A stretch of DNA of 22,013 nt from a virus, in the IMG/VR virus record IMGVR_UViG_3300030085_000334, positions 1 to 22,013 of that record; one strand, written 5' to 3'. Position numbers and translations under genes: made by a program. The notes beneath the pieces are model-generated. The model saw nothing but the letters and a program-made list of their open reading frames with translations, was not told the DNA's origin and did not search any database. Below, piece after piece: positions 15,501-21,916 of this stretch (position 1 is the stretch's first letter; each line of letters opens with the position of its first letter).

Positions 15501-17542
15501 AAGGTAGAACTTTTGTAACACTTGTAAATTTAAACGCTGAAAAATCTTTGAGAGCAGCATTTGATAACGTTGTTGATAAAAGCTTACCAGCTATAGAAAG
15601 AGAGTCGTTGATAGATGGAATGGTAAGTGATTTTAAAGCTGGTATGAATGATGCAGTAAGAGATGCTTATAAGATAGAAGATTTTGAAGAAATAGGTTCA
15701 ATTCATTTTTTAGATTATCTACAAAACAATCCTTATCAAGGAAAACAATTTAACGTACCACCGATTACAATATCTATAAAAGATGCTGATATGCTTTACA
15801 GAAACATTTCAGAAAAAGGAAGAGAACTTTTACAATCAGATTCAGCTATACAAAGAGCGACAGGCGCTGCTTACATACAACTATCTAATAAAATAAACAG
15901 TCAATTAAAAAATAGTGCAGGAGGTAAAGAGTTACAATTTATAAGACTAGAATATTCTGCAAATGTGGGTAATAAAGAAAAAGATGGCAGTTTCTTCGGA
16001 GAGTATTATAATTATAAATTTTCTAAGGCAAAACAACCTAAAAAAGATTTAATTATACGAGAAGCTGCAGGGATGAATTTATTGAAGTCTTTAAAAACAA
16101 ATGCAAGTTCAGCACAAAAATCTCAAGATTTGTCTAATTTTAAAGATGCTGTTCAAAATGAATTTGGCATAATACAATTTCCACCTGAATATGCAGATCC
16201 TAATAATTCATCACGATTAAGAAGAGATATAGATTTAGAAGAAGTATTACCTAATGGTAAGACCGTAGCAGAAGATATACGAGATAAAATTAAAAACGGT
16301 GAGTTTGAATACATACTCGATGATACAACAGACATAGGTAAACAGGGCATTGCTCTTTTAGATCAAGTTATGACTCAAATGTTTAGAGAAATGAATGTTT
16401 ATGAAATAAGTTATAAAAACATATTAGGTAGAGTAGATTCGACAGTAGTATCAAATCCAAAAGCTAAAGGTCCTACAACCACTATGCTTACTAGAGATGA
16501 TGGGCTAGGATTATTTGGTTATAAAGAAATGCAAGATGCTTTGACTTTTAAATTAAAAAGTGGAAAACAGCATGTCGTAAATTTAGATGATTTTGTTAAA
16601 ACAGAGACAGATTTAGCTAGGTTAATGGAAGCTGATACTGCGTTAGCAAAACAATACAATGATTTTATTGATGAAATAAATTTAGCAATAAAGTCGTTAG
16701 ATATGAAAGTTAAAGGACAGTTTGATACAACTTCAGAATCACTTAAAATGGAGTTTCAAAGAGTATTAAATTTTGATCCTGAAAAAGGGTTACTAAAACA
16801 ATATCTTGGAGCATTGCCACCGGGAATACCTGATGAAATAGCAGATGTAAATAGACTTTCTTTATTTGATAAAGATCTTAATCTTATGTACAAAGCGTTA
16901 AAATTAGATGGGGTTAAAGCCACAAAAGAAGAGGTCAATCGATATTTTGCTGGAGTTTTATTACAGGATATACAAAATATTTATGGAAAAGCAACACCTC
17001 AAGCTTTAGAAAGTGTAAATGGTGGACTCGTTCAAGGAACTATAATGAAAGATCCTTATTCGGCATTAAAAGCTTTAGAAGATCCTACGACAAAAGCCAT
17101 GTTTAAAAAGTTAGGTGTTAGTGATGATCAATACGAAGCTCTTCTAGCTGTAACAGGTCATAGCGTTTATGTAGATTATATGAGTAGAGGTTCAGCATCA
17201 GGAGTGAGTTTGCCAGAAACAGCTATTTCAGATACAGGAATAATATCTCGTGCTTTTAACTATGCAAGAGGATTAGTTAGTAAAGAATATATTCTTGTTG
17301 AAGCTGGGTTTAGAATAATGCGTGATAACGACATGAGAATGATGGATTTTATTTTAAACGACCCACAAGCTGCAGACATGTTTACAGAAATGTTAAAAGT
17401 AAAAAATGATCCAAGCAAAATAAAATTTTTAGCAACAACATTTCCACAAAGAATGAGAGCTTATATAGTTAGACAACTTGCTTTTGCAGGAAAATATGCA
17501 GAAACTTTTGAAACTTATGAACCAACTGAGGGAGATAATTAA
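12581..17542 (+). CDS. Giant virion or ejection-type protein, 1653 aa
   Basis: Begins by TAATG overlap with a very acidic N-terminus (EEQKVDEQNQDEQ). It is the largest gene here by far. A weakly hydrophobic stretch occurs near residues 364-390 (TFAITNAGTTAGLIGTSKIL, then LPFIYSGIAE). Another small-residue stretch lies near 570 (YSALGYLTAATGIANIVTNV). The C-terminal ~120 residues look like one compact domain (VEAGFRIMRDNDMRMMDFIL, FPQRMRAYIVRQLAF). No lysozyme or transglycosylase, protease or polymerase motif could be found by eye. In T7-like podoviruses the last giant late protein is ejected to form a DNA channel, and position and size match that role; sequence homology is not claimed. Confidence 0.6.
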   Translation: MAEEQKVDEQNQDEQLIKVEKGEIVPDLSEVSKNIKSGEMLQAASNLNEVQKSLLSSPEASVTFAPSVLRAEVEKDIKEQTTVAPTVSLKDLLSSNKPLTEFENVPPNLTEQDVSVARFYTNAKKNNLQIDPKDEASYAQTLNKVINEIQASKQQAEFEVPELPVPFTRDGKLLPEVDYNNLYLIPNSKKALAINRSNFLKFMEVVRDEEGVSFTETNPLAAKVLLKHFGTGSVRQEVAREFKDLGGGLNSVYKATENLISDTLKSWSEWHDGNEKNPMDYFRKNSVNRKREHQAWLNNPNSWLPGHTLRLNEFIEKKFIEENGQEAFDNLSNDEKLDLKLTPQQALNFFNFAFSEQSMLEQMSTFAITNAGTTAGLIGTSKILKLPFIYSGIAETPRNFFLRMDNERRRLGYLNMPTSGKGGYIQMKFGKEYETATGFKKMAALFNSIRTDIKGEVGYFSVINQEKNIGPTVKAAMDKAHQNLKKAYESGNKAAIEKADKLAIVAEDNYLLSLMKNNKFDPNNNFIIPKQYLGKIAGAEMFPSAIQGFTFSAFDDPTDPTSLERAELYSALGYLTAATGIANIVTNVGGNIFNRFEVFNDISFTTKSMIDNFILMDRFGITFPKLIDEDIANLKVSDVPGGPKRNITPSEYQGLLQLKTIFSRLGPESYDQIEKNRKKLTSQINAVDKIMPDGPTKDFVLENLKLSFSETSQIQAFAAMGQKMAMNLNFRDLTKVTPRFLNSILHSRRANKRLLAHSLILKELEEQFVTQSGKMSKAEKKGFTDVINIVRKTNEALSQQLNEKKQIDRNTLNALTKAFSNPDQVKGKTAEQLAQVASELFEATKILDSVVGEPTFDFQKILKSQEKRLLSLSTLHTNLITNVQDSISNYSKKGGNVNALREVGEQTFKITHEYKTSTGDVLYSSLDKFEEIDAQGLINSIVDLHRGTSFADGISEDKLLTGFIPNSAFANSPEGRTFVTLVNLNAEKSLRAAFDNVVDKSLPAIERESLIDGMVSDFKAGMNDAVRDAYKIEDFEEIGSIHFLDYLQNNPYQGKQFNVPPITISIKDADMLYRNISEKGRELLQSDSAIQRATGAAYIQLSNKINSQLKNSAGGKELQFIRLEYSANVGNKEKDGSFFGEYYNYKFSKAKQPKKDLIIREAAGMNLLKSLKTNASSAQKSQDLSNFKDAVQNEFGIIQFPPEYADPNNSSRLRRDIDLEEVLPNGKTVAEDIRDKIKNGEFEYILDDTTDIGKQGIALLDQVMTQMFREMNVYEISYKNILGRVDSTVVSNPKAKGPTTTMLTRDDGLGLFGYKEMQDALTFKLKSGKQHVVNLDDFVKTETDLARLMEADTALAKQYNDFIDEINLAIKSLDMKVKGQFDTTSESLKMEFQRVLNFDPEKGLLKQYLGALPPGIPDEIADVNRLSLFDKDLNLMYKALKLDGVKATKEEVNRYFAGVLLQDIQNIYGKATPQALESVNGGLVQGTIMKDPYSALKALEDPTTKAMFKKLGVSDDQYEALLAVTGHSVYVDYMSRGSASGVSLPETAISDTGIISRAFNYARGLVSKEYILVEAGFRIMRDNDMRMMDFILNDPQAADMFTEMLKVKNDPSKIKFLATTFPQRMRAYIVRQLAFAGKYAETFETYEPTEGDN

Positions 17543-17730
17543 TGAAAACCTACAATAATAAATCAACCATAAGAAAGCCCATGATGTACGGTGGAGGTGC
17601 TGGTAGTATGATGTCTAAAAATACTATGGGTGATTCTATGGCTATGGGAATGAAAAAAGATAAGATGAATAAAAACATGGCCGCTATGGGTATGGGCATG
17701 ATGTATGGGTCAAAAGTAAAGAAAAAGTAA
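17542..17730 (+). CDS. Tiny methionine- and lysine-rich protein, 62 aa
   Basis: GGAG lies nine bases upstream in the end of the 1653-aa gene, and TAATG couples the two. Of 62 residues 15 are Met, 12 Lys and 9 Gly; there is no Cys, Trp or Phe. Repeats include KPMMYGGGAG, MGDSMAMGMKKDKM and MGMGMMYGSKVKKK. The high Met, Gly and Lys content, the TAATG coupling and the good ribosome-binding site argue for a real gene. Similar short Met-rich proteins are found at this place in other marine phages, but no function is established. It is the last gene of the plus-strand operon. Confidence 0.65.
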   Translation: MKTYNNKSTIRKPMMYGGGAGSMMSKNTMGDSMAMGMKKDKMNKNMAAMGMGMMYGSKVKKK

Positions 17731-17732
17731 AC

Positions 17733-17758
17733 TTTACAAAAAAAAATCTTTATATAAA
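17733..17758 (+). promoter_or_regulatory. Weak promoter-like element ahead of the hairpin
   Basis: TTTACA (17733-17738) and TATAAA (17753-17758) resemble -35 and -10 boxes, but the spacer is only 14 bases, shorter than the usual 16-18. A start about 7 bases on would fall near the foot of the hairpin. In AT-rich DNA such matches are common, so this is only a candidate. Confidence 0.2.
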
Positions 17759-17762
17759 CGTG

Positions 17763-17827
17763 CTGAGAGGGGTAGAACTATAGTCTTTGGTGTATATGTA
17801 CCAGAGAAATAGCTTTACCCCTCTCAG
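17763..17827. terminator. Long hairpin, probable two-way transcription terminator
   Basis: The outer arms CTGAGAGGGGTA (17763-17774) and TACCCCTCTCAG (17816-17827) pair perfectly over 12 bp. Pairing goes on inward: after G-U and A-U pairs and one mismatch, CTAT (17778-17781) pairs with ATAG. After a small 2x1 bulge, TCTTTGGT (17784-17791) pairs with ACCAGAGA (17800-17807) with one wobble, closing a loop of about 8 bases. In all about 26 pairs in 65 bases. It separates the ends of two converging operons, so termination in both directions is likely. The T runs beyond it are weak (TGTTTT on plus) or distant (T9 on minus), so RNA processing or a small RNA remains possible. Confidence 0.6.
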
Positions 17828-17840
17828 TGTTTTAAGAACG

Positions 17841-18017
17841 CTATTGTTTAGATTTATCCATTTTTAACTGATCAAGTTCCCTTCTTAACTGCAAATTTTC
17901 ATTCATAAGGGATGTAACCACATTTAACAACGTTACTTTCTCTTCCGAGCCTACAATCATAGTTTTTATATCTTCAAAACTCATGCCCGGTTTTACTTCT
18001 TTTGCTTCTTCAGCCAT
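17841..18017 (-). CDS. Small coiled-coil protein, 58 aa
   Basis: ATG at 18017 is preferred over an in-frame GTG at 18023 because GAGG lies five bases before it and overlaps the stop of the previous gene. The protein is acidic at first (MAEEAKEVKPGMSFEDIK) and then has a leucine-zipper-like helix at about 27-53 (VTLLNVVTSLMNENLQLRRE, then LDQLK). It is probably a dimer through that helix. No DNA-binding region is visible beside it. It is the last gene of the minus-strand operon, directly facing the hairpin. Confidence 0.55.
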   Translation of the reverse strand: MAEEAKEVKPGMSFEDIKTMIVGSEEKVTLLNVVTSLMNENLQLRRELDQLKMDKSKQ

Positions 18018-18024
18018 ATTCACC

Positions 18025-18249
18025 TCAATGTGTATATATTGTTGATTTGTTTAACATCTCATCACCAGTTACTTTTAGGTAACGAACTAGAGATGCAAGT
18101 TTAAATGTGCCTTCATATTCTGGAAGACCTCTTTCCATGACCCTAATAAGTTCTTCTGGGTCTACAGATTCCATACGTATATCTACTTTACCGTCTTGGT
18201 TTAGATATGCTTTAAAAGAAAATAATTCGGCTAATCTATTCTGTGCCAT
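18025..18249 (-). CDS. Small unknown protein, 74 aa
   Basis: Overlaps the end of the preceding nuclease gene by 14 bases and stops a few bases before the next start. An alpha/beta pattern is seen: MAQNRLAELFSFKAYLNQDG, then a KVDIRMESVD strand, then PEELIRVMERGLPEYEGTFK and LASLVRYLKVTGDE. The ribosome-binding site is weak (GGAT). No family is recognised. Its position in a coupled replication/nuclease operon argues for a small accessory protein. Confidence 0.55.
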   Translation of the reverse strand: MAQNRLAELFSFKAYLNQDGKVDIRMESVDPEELIRVMERGLPEYEGTFKLASLVRYLKVTGDEMLNKSTIYTH

Positions 18250-18721
18250 AAACTGTATCCAACTGATGTATCTTTACGTTGTAGCAGTCAGCTTTAAATC
18301 GAAACTTATTATCAGGATCGAGTTCACCTTTCTTATGATACTTTGCTTTCTCAAAGTATTCATCTTTCATTATCTTTCCCAGTATCCAAGCTTTTGAAAA
18401 ATCATTTAACACACGAACAAATACATACATATCACATTTCTGTTTTGTTCCGTGTGCTGCAATACTACAGTCATAGTTTACTTTGGGTTCAGAGTTGCAA
18501 CGTTTTGTTTTGACATCGATCTTGTTGCCGACCTTATCGACTATATCATAATCATATGTGTTCTGTTCTTTTGCACCTATGTAATCCGTTACAACTATCT
18601 CTCCGATAAACCCAGCGAGGTTGCCCCCACCATTTGTAATAGAGTTTGCCAAGCGACCCATATCAATAGCTTTCTTTCTTGCTCTGATAAACTGATCACC
18701 AGAAACTTCTAATTCTATCAT
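18236..18721 (-). CDS. Predicted PD-(D/E)XK-type nuclease, 161 aa
   Basis: An N-terminal helix is followed by GGGNLAGFIGEIVVTDYIGA (about 31-50), with Glu41 in a GE motif. YDYDIV (56-61) then gives Asp59, and NKIDVKTK (66-73) gives the D-x-K at 69-71. This Glu, Asp, (D/E)-x-K order is the hallmark of the PD-(D/E)XK fold used by many metal-dependent DNases. The C-terminal half (CDMYVFVRVLNDFSKAWILG) fits the late strands of the fold. The ATG overlaps the stop of the reductase gene (ATGA). A DNA-cleaving role, either of host DNA or during recombination, is inferred. A non-nuclease member of the fold cannot be excluded. Confidence 0.6.
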   Translation of the reverse strand: MIELEVSGDQFIRARKKAIDMGRLANSITNGGGNLAGFIGEIVVTDYIGAKEQNTYDYDIVDKVGNKIDVKTKRCNSEPKVNYDCSIAAHGTKQKCDMYVFVRVLNDFSKAWILGKIMKDEYFEKAKYHKKGELDPDNKFRFKADCYNVKIHQLDTVYGTE

Positions 18722-20643
18722 GCAACTTCCCCAATATCTACAACTTCACATGCATCAGATGTACATGCCAGTTCTCGACTTCCTGTTGTACTATCCTCTT
18801 TTTCATATATGGATAACCTACTAAAGTCAATCTCTTTTGGTGTTTTCAATAATGCAGATGAATACTCTGCTTTTGTGCAATCTTGGTATGGTGCTTGTTG
18901 ATATGTATGATCATCGTAAGGTAGGAAAGATATACCTGATATTATATCGAAGTTCTTGTATACCCATGCACCAACATCCATCCACTCATCTTCTTTTACT
19001 GTAACAGTTATAGATGGTTTGTGTTCACACCACTCCTGTGCATATATCTTCCACAATTCTAATTGTTCAATGGCTGATACATCCTTCCGTACACTAGCAC
19101 CTTTCGGAGACATTGTAGGAAATGAAAATACTGTTGTGTAATCAGGTTTCATTACATCAGGTTCGTTCATTACTCCTTCATCTTTCATAAGCTTTGTAAG
19201 AGGATCATTGTTATCTGCTCTTACTGTTCTTATGTAATACTCACTATGTCTTGCGTGTATACCACTGGCTGAGTTAGTCAGCTGCGACACAGTGCCTGAG
19301 GGTTTTACACAAGTTATCGCTGCACTCTGAGGGATACCCAGTAGTTTTGCATACTCTTGATTTGTATGGACTGATTGGTCTTTCATTTCTTTTAGCCATC
19401 TTGTAGAATCTATAGTTTTTGATAAAACTGGATGATCCATTATACCAGTTAATGATACTCCTAATAATCTTTCTTCCTCTGTGTTTTGTTTCCATATCTT
19501 CCTCAAATATTTAAAGTTAGTTAATGTTGATTGAAATGTTCCTAGTATGGTAGCCATACGAACTTTTTGTTTTAGATCTTGTAGCGTATCATCACTACGA
19601 ACTATTACTTCTGATAAGTTGCAAAACTGATATGGTCTAAGTATTATTTCAGAACAAGGGTTTGTACCCCATGCATATCCTGTCTCTCTACGACCATTTC
19701 GTGCAACTTGTTTGTCTGATGCTTCACGATTAAACATACCACGCTCACCAGACTTTGATTCATACAGAGATACCCACTCACGCATGAATGTACCCATCTC
19801 TGGTTTAAACTTGTAGGATACACTGTTGTTTGCCAAAGCACGTTGACCTTGTGTTTCCCACCATGTTCCAGACTTAGCGTGTCTCATCTGGTCATCGCCT
19901 AAATTAGATAGGCTGATTAGTGCTGATCGTCTGACACCACCAACCACAACGACCTGTCCAACTTTACACATAATGTCGTGACACTCTATTGGATATAGTT
20001 TGCGGCCACTAGCTTTTTTAAAAGTATTTATTGTAAAATCAAATAGTTCTACAAGAGGTTCAGGTCCTGATGCCCTGCCACCCATAACCTTTAGTTTTGC
20101 TCCTGCAGGTCTAACAGATGACACATCCCATGTGGGAATTTGCCCAGAGTATAGTAATGCAACCAACTCTTTGTAGGACTTTGCCCATCCCATACGACTA
20201 TCTGCAACTGTGATAACTGTATCACTGCGATGGAAGTTCTCTGCAATGATTGGTAGTTTATCTACATTCTCTCGCTCTACTGAGAATCCAACACCTGTGC
20301 CACACATCAGTATGTACATGCACTCATCAAACGCTCTAGGATGATCAACAGGAATATAACTACAATTATATCCACAGATATTATCTCTGTCTAACGCTTC
20401 TCCTGCAGTCATCATTGCTCGCATAGATGGCATTACTTTGAGATCTAGTATGTAATTGTACATGTCCTCTCTTAGACTGTGATCCATACTAAATTTAAAT
20501 TTACTTTTAAGGTGATCATCTATGTATGCCACATATCTACTGACAGTTTCATTCCAATCTTCTCGTCTTTTTTCTTCTTCATTCCAACGAGCATAGCGTG
20601 ATTTGTGTATAAAGTCTTGATACGGTGTTGGTAAATTTTTCAT
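18718..20643 (-). CDS. nrdJ: Class II (adenosylcobalamin-dependent) ribonucleotide reductase, 641 aa
   Basis: Converts ribonucleotides to deoxyribonucleotides using a cobalamin-generated thiyl radical. The ATG at 20643 overlaps the previous stop (ATGA); a longer frame from GTG 20706 would lie inside the DUF3310 gene. Key residues, matched to the Lactobacillus leichmannii enzyme by spacing: Cys94 in GYNCSY (its Cys119), NPCSE at 328-332 with the radical Cys330 and Glu332, Cys341 in PYQFCNLSE (the redox partner, 11 residues on as in Cys408/Cys419), PSGTVSQLTNSASGIHARH (448-466), and a C-terminal Cys627/Cys632 pair five apart as in Cys731/Cys736. All seem intact, so it is probably active. It is shorter than the 739-aa reference. 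It supplies dNTPs without an R2 subunit or oxygen. The next gene overlaps its stop. Confidence 0.93.
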   Translation of the reverse strand: MKNLPTPYQDFIHKSRYARWNEEEKRREDWNETVSRYVAYIDDHLKSKFKFSMDHSLREDMYNYILDLKVMPSMRAMMTAGEALDRDNICGYNCSYIPVDHPRAFDECMYILMCGTGVGFSVERENVDKLPIIAENFHRSDTVITVADSRMGWAKSYKELVALLYSGQIPTWDVSSVRPAGAKLKVMGGRASGPEPLVELFDFTINTFKKASGRKLYPIECHDIMCKVGQVVVVGGVRRSALISLSNLGDDQMRHAKSGTWWETQGQRALANNSVSYKFKPEMGTFMREWVSLYESKSGERGMFNREASDKQVARNGRRETGYAWGTNPCSEIILRPYQFCNLSEVIVRSDDTLQDLKQKVRMATILGTFQSTLTNFKYLRKIWKQNTEEERLLGVSLTGIMDHPVLSKTIDSTRWLKEMKDQSVHTNQEYAKLLGIPQSAAITCVKPSGTVSQLTNSASGIHARHSEYYIRTVRADNNDPLTKLMKDEGVMNEPDVMKPDYTTVFSFPTMSPKGASVRKDVSAIEQLELWKIYAQEWCEHKPSITVTVKEDEWMDVGAWVYKNFDIISGISFLPYDDHTYQQAPYQDCTKAEYSSALLKTPKEIDFSRLSIYEKEDSTTGSRELACTSDACEVVDIGEVA

Positions 20644-20885
20644 GCTTGATTCTTTCCTTTCAGTTCTTCTTCCATTTTTAATTCTATTAGTTTTTGCAAG
20701 TACCACTCTGCTTTACGTAGATCTTCTGTTGGTTTGCCTTTATATCTATATCTCCAAAGGTATTTAATTATTACTCCCTGTAGATAAAATTCAAACCCAC
20801 TGTTTGTTGCTGATTCAATAGCATCAATACATTCTATTTTATCTTGATTATAGTGTGGTGGTTGGTTGACCATATCTTTCTTCAT
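20640..20885 (-). CDS. DUF3310 protein, related to T7 gp1.7 nucleotide kinase domain, 81 aa
   Basis: Carries the DUF3310 pattern: QPPHYNQDKIECIDAIESA (8-26), GFEFYLQGVIIKYLWRYRYK (30-49) and DLRKAEWYLQKLIELK (55-70). In T7, gp1.7 with this domain is a nucleotide kinase. Many phages encode short DUF3310 proteins of this size whose activity has not been shown. Overlapping ATGA junctions on both sides tie it to the 97-aa gene and to nrdJ, fitting a role in nucleotide supply. The ATG at 20885 is supported by the overlap; an internal ATG four codons later is possible. Confidence 0.8.
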   Translation of the reverse strand: MKKDMVNQPPHYNQDKIECIDAIESATNSGFEFYLQGVIIKYLWRYRYKGKPTEDLRKAEWYLQKLIELKMEEELKGKNQA

Positions 20886-21175
20886 TGTTTAGCTCCAAAG
20901 TCTACTTTAATTACATTATCTTCTGCAGGAATATAGTCTTTGTTTTTTATTCGTACTAATCCTAGTTTTAAAATTGAACCTAAGTCTATTTCCATCATCT
21001 CTAATATACCTTCCTGTGCTATCGCAGCAGCACAAGGAAGTTCACCTTCTTTGTATGAACTGGTTGTATCATACGCAGTTAGCGTAAATGTATCATCATC
21101 CATCTTATGTAGTATTATATAGTATCTATCTTTCAACAGTGTTAGCTTCTCTATTTCTTTTTCTTTATCACTCAT
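20882..21175 (-). CDS. Unknown protein, 97 aa, replication block
   Basis: Acidic, alpha/beta: a charged N-terminal helix (SDKEKEIEKLTLLKDR), then strands YYIILHK and TFTLTAYD, a middle helix rich in Ala, Ile and Leu (AAAIAQEGILEMMEIDLGSI) and a final strand VIKVDFGA. It overlaps the endonuclease gene by eight bases and the DUF3310 gene by ATGA. No motif indicates an activity. Confidence 0.6.
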   Translation of the reverse strand: MSDKEKEIEKLTLLKDRYYIILHKMDDDTFTLTAYDTTSSYKEGELPCAAAIAQEGILEMMEIDLGSILKLGLVRIKNKDYIPAEDNVIKVDFGAKQ

Positions 21176-21533
21176 TTTTTAACCACTCTCTAGGTACAGT
21201 TTTTTCTGCCCAATCAAACCCATGCCTGTTGCACCAATCACCATAGGTTGTTTTACTACTTTTATATAATTTATTTTTTGCATTTGCAAACACAAACCTA
21301 ATATCACATTCCGGGTGTTGTTGTTTGACAAGTAACATCTTAGATCTATCTTCACGTGTTAAATGACCTTTTGCTTCTATGTATATGTTTGTTTCTGGTA
21401 TGTAGAAGTCTGGTGTGTAATGTCTAACCTTTGGAACATATGGTAACTTGATTGTTTCGTACTGAAACTTAGCTCCCTCTTGTACCATCTTAACGGCTAC
21501 GATTTTTTCAAACTGTGATCTGTATACAGGCAT
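21168..21533 (-). CDS. T7 endonuclease I family Holliday-junction resolvase, 121 aa
   Basis: Closely follows T7 gp3: RSQFEKIVAVKM (5-16) with the likely catalytic Glu9, KFQYETIKLPYV (22-33), HYTPDFYIP with Asp42, IYIEAKG with Glu53 and Lys55, then DRSKMLLVKQQHPECDIRFV (62-81) and TTYGDWCNRHGF. The D/E/K positions agree with T7 Asp55, Glu65, Lys67. The family resolves branched DNA and helps host DNA breakdown and packaging. The ATG at 21533 is chosen because it overlaps the previous stop (TAATG) and matches the N-terminus of the fold. An in-frame ATG at 21665 would overlap the upstream gene by over 130 bases. It lacks the first ~16 residues of T7 gp3 and its basic C-terminal tail. Confidence 0.9.
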   Translation of the reverse strand: MPVYRSQFEKIVAVKMVQEGAKFQYETIKLPYVPKVRHYTPDFYIPETNIYIEAKGHLTREDRSKMLLVKQQHPECDIRFVFANAKNKLYKSSKTTYGDWCNRHGFDWAEKTVPREWLKNE

Positions 21534-21916
21534 TACGAGAATGTCTCCCTTATGTATTCCATTCTTTTTGATAATGTCTTTGCCACTTCTGGGGAGTGTT
21601 TTTGTAAAATCTCTAGCTCCCTTTGGAAAGGTGAAATCGGTAGGCATATAACAGTTTGACTCCATAAATAATCATTAATCTTTTTAAATTGTTTCAACAA
21701 TAAACTCTTATCTCGTGACTGTGTTTCTTCTCGTAGATAGCCACCATCTGTATAGTTTTCACGCAACGTTACAGGTATACCTTTGAGATGACCTCTCAAC
21801 ACGGCTATCATTCTACCACCACCAAATTCCTTATGTGACTCAACATACAGAAAAGCAACATGTGGGTTTATTGTAATAAATTCTAAATCATAATCATCTG
21901 TATATACCAGTGGCAT
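21533..21916 (-). CDS. Unknown alpha/beta protein of replication block, 127 aa
   Basis: ATG at 21916 has GAGGAG six bases upstream and overlaps the previous stop (TAATG). Visible are strands FITINP and VAFLYVESH, then GGGRMIAVLRGHLKG (about 33-47) and DGGYLRE (about 57-63), a helix rich in Lys and Leu, VICLPISPFQRELE (about 88-101) and a final helix SPEVAKTLSKRMEYIR. The order of strand, Gly-rich loop, strand and Pro-Phe loop is like a Rossmann- or macro-type fold, but the match is too weak to name. Its place next to the resolvase hints at DNA metabolism. Confidence 0.55.
   Translation of the reverse strand: MPLVYTDDYDLEFITINPHVAFLYVESHKEFGGGRMIAVLRGHLKGIPVTLRENYTDGGYLREETQSRDKSLLLKQFKKINDYLWSQTVICLPISPFQRELEILQKHSPEVAKTLSKRMEYIRETFS

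Larger units (their letters stand above)
17731..17840. other. Intergenic region between converging operons
   Basis: The only gap of note in the window. It holds an A9 run (17738-17746), a perfect palindrome TTTATATAAA (17749-17758) and a long hairpin (17763-17827), then a short GTTTTAAG. No open frame worth calling is present. On the minus strand the A9 run reads as T9, 16 bases past the hairpin. Confidence 0.8.

Noticed and set aside
17763-17827. A TPP-type riboswitch, because of CTGAGAGGGGTAGAAC
   Set aside because: Only the CTGAGA part is similar; the other conserved TPP parts are missing, no thiamine gene follows, and the sequence folds as one long hairpin.
18107-19141. Plus-strand open frames opposite the nuclease and reductase genes (18107-18397, 18452-18712, 18956-19141)
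   Set aside because: The opposite strand encodes conserved proteins with visible catalytic motifs; the plus-strand frames have no coupling or family pattern.
18644-20706. Longer reductase start at GTG 20706
   Set aside because: It would add 21 residues inside the DUF3310 gene; the ATGA overlap at 20643 matches all neighbouring junctions and the family's N-terminus.
21533-21665. Longer endonuclease I start at ATG 21665
   Set aside because: It would overlap the upstream gene by 133 bases and adds 44 residues with no likeness to the T7 enzyme; TAATG at 21533 is better.
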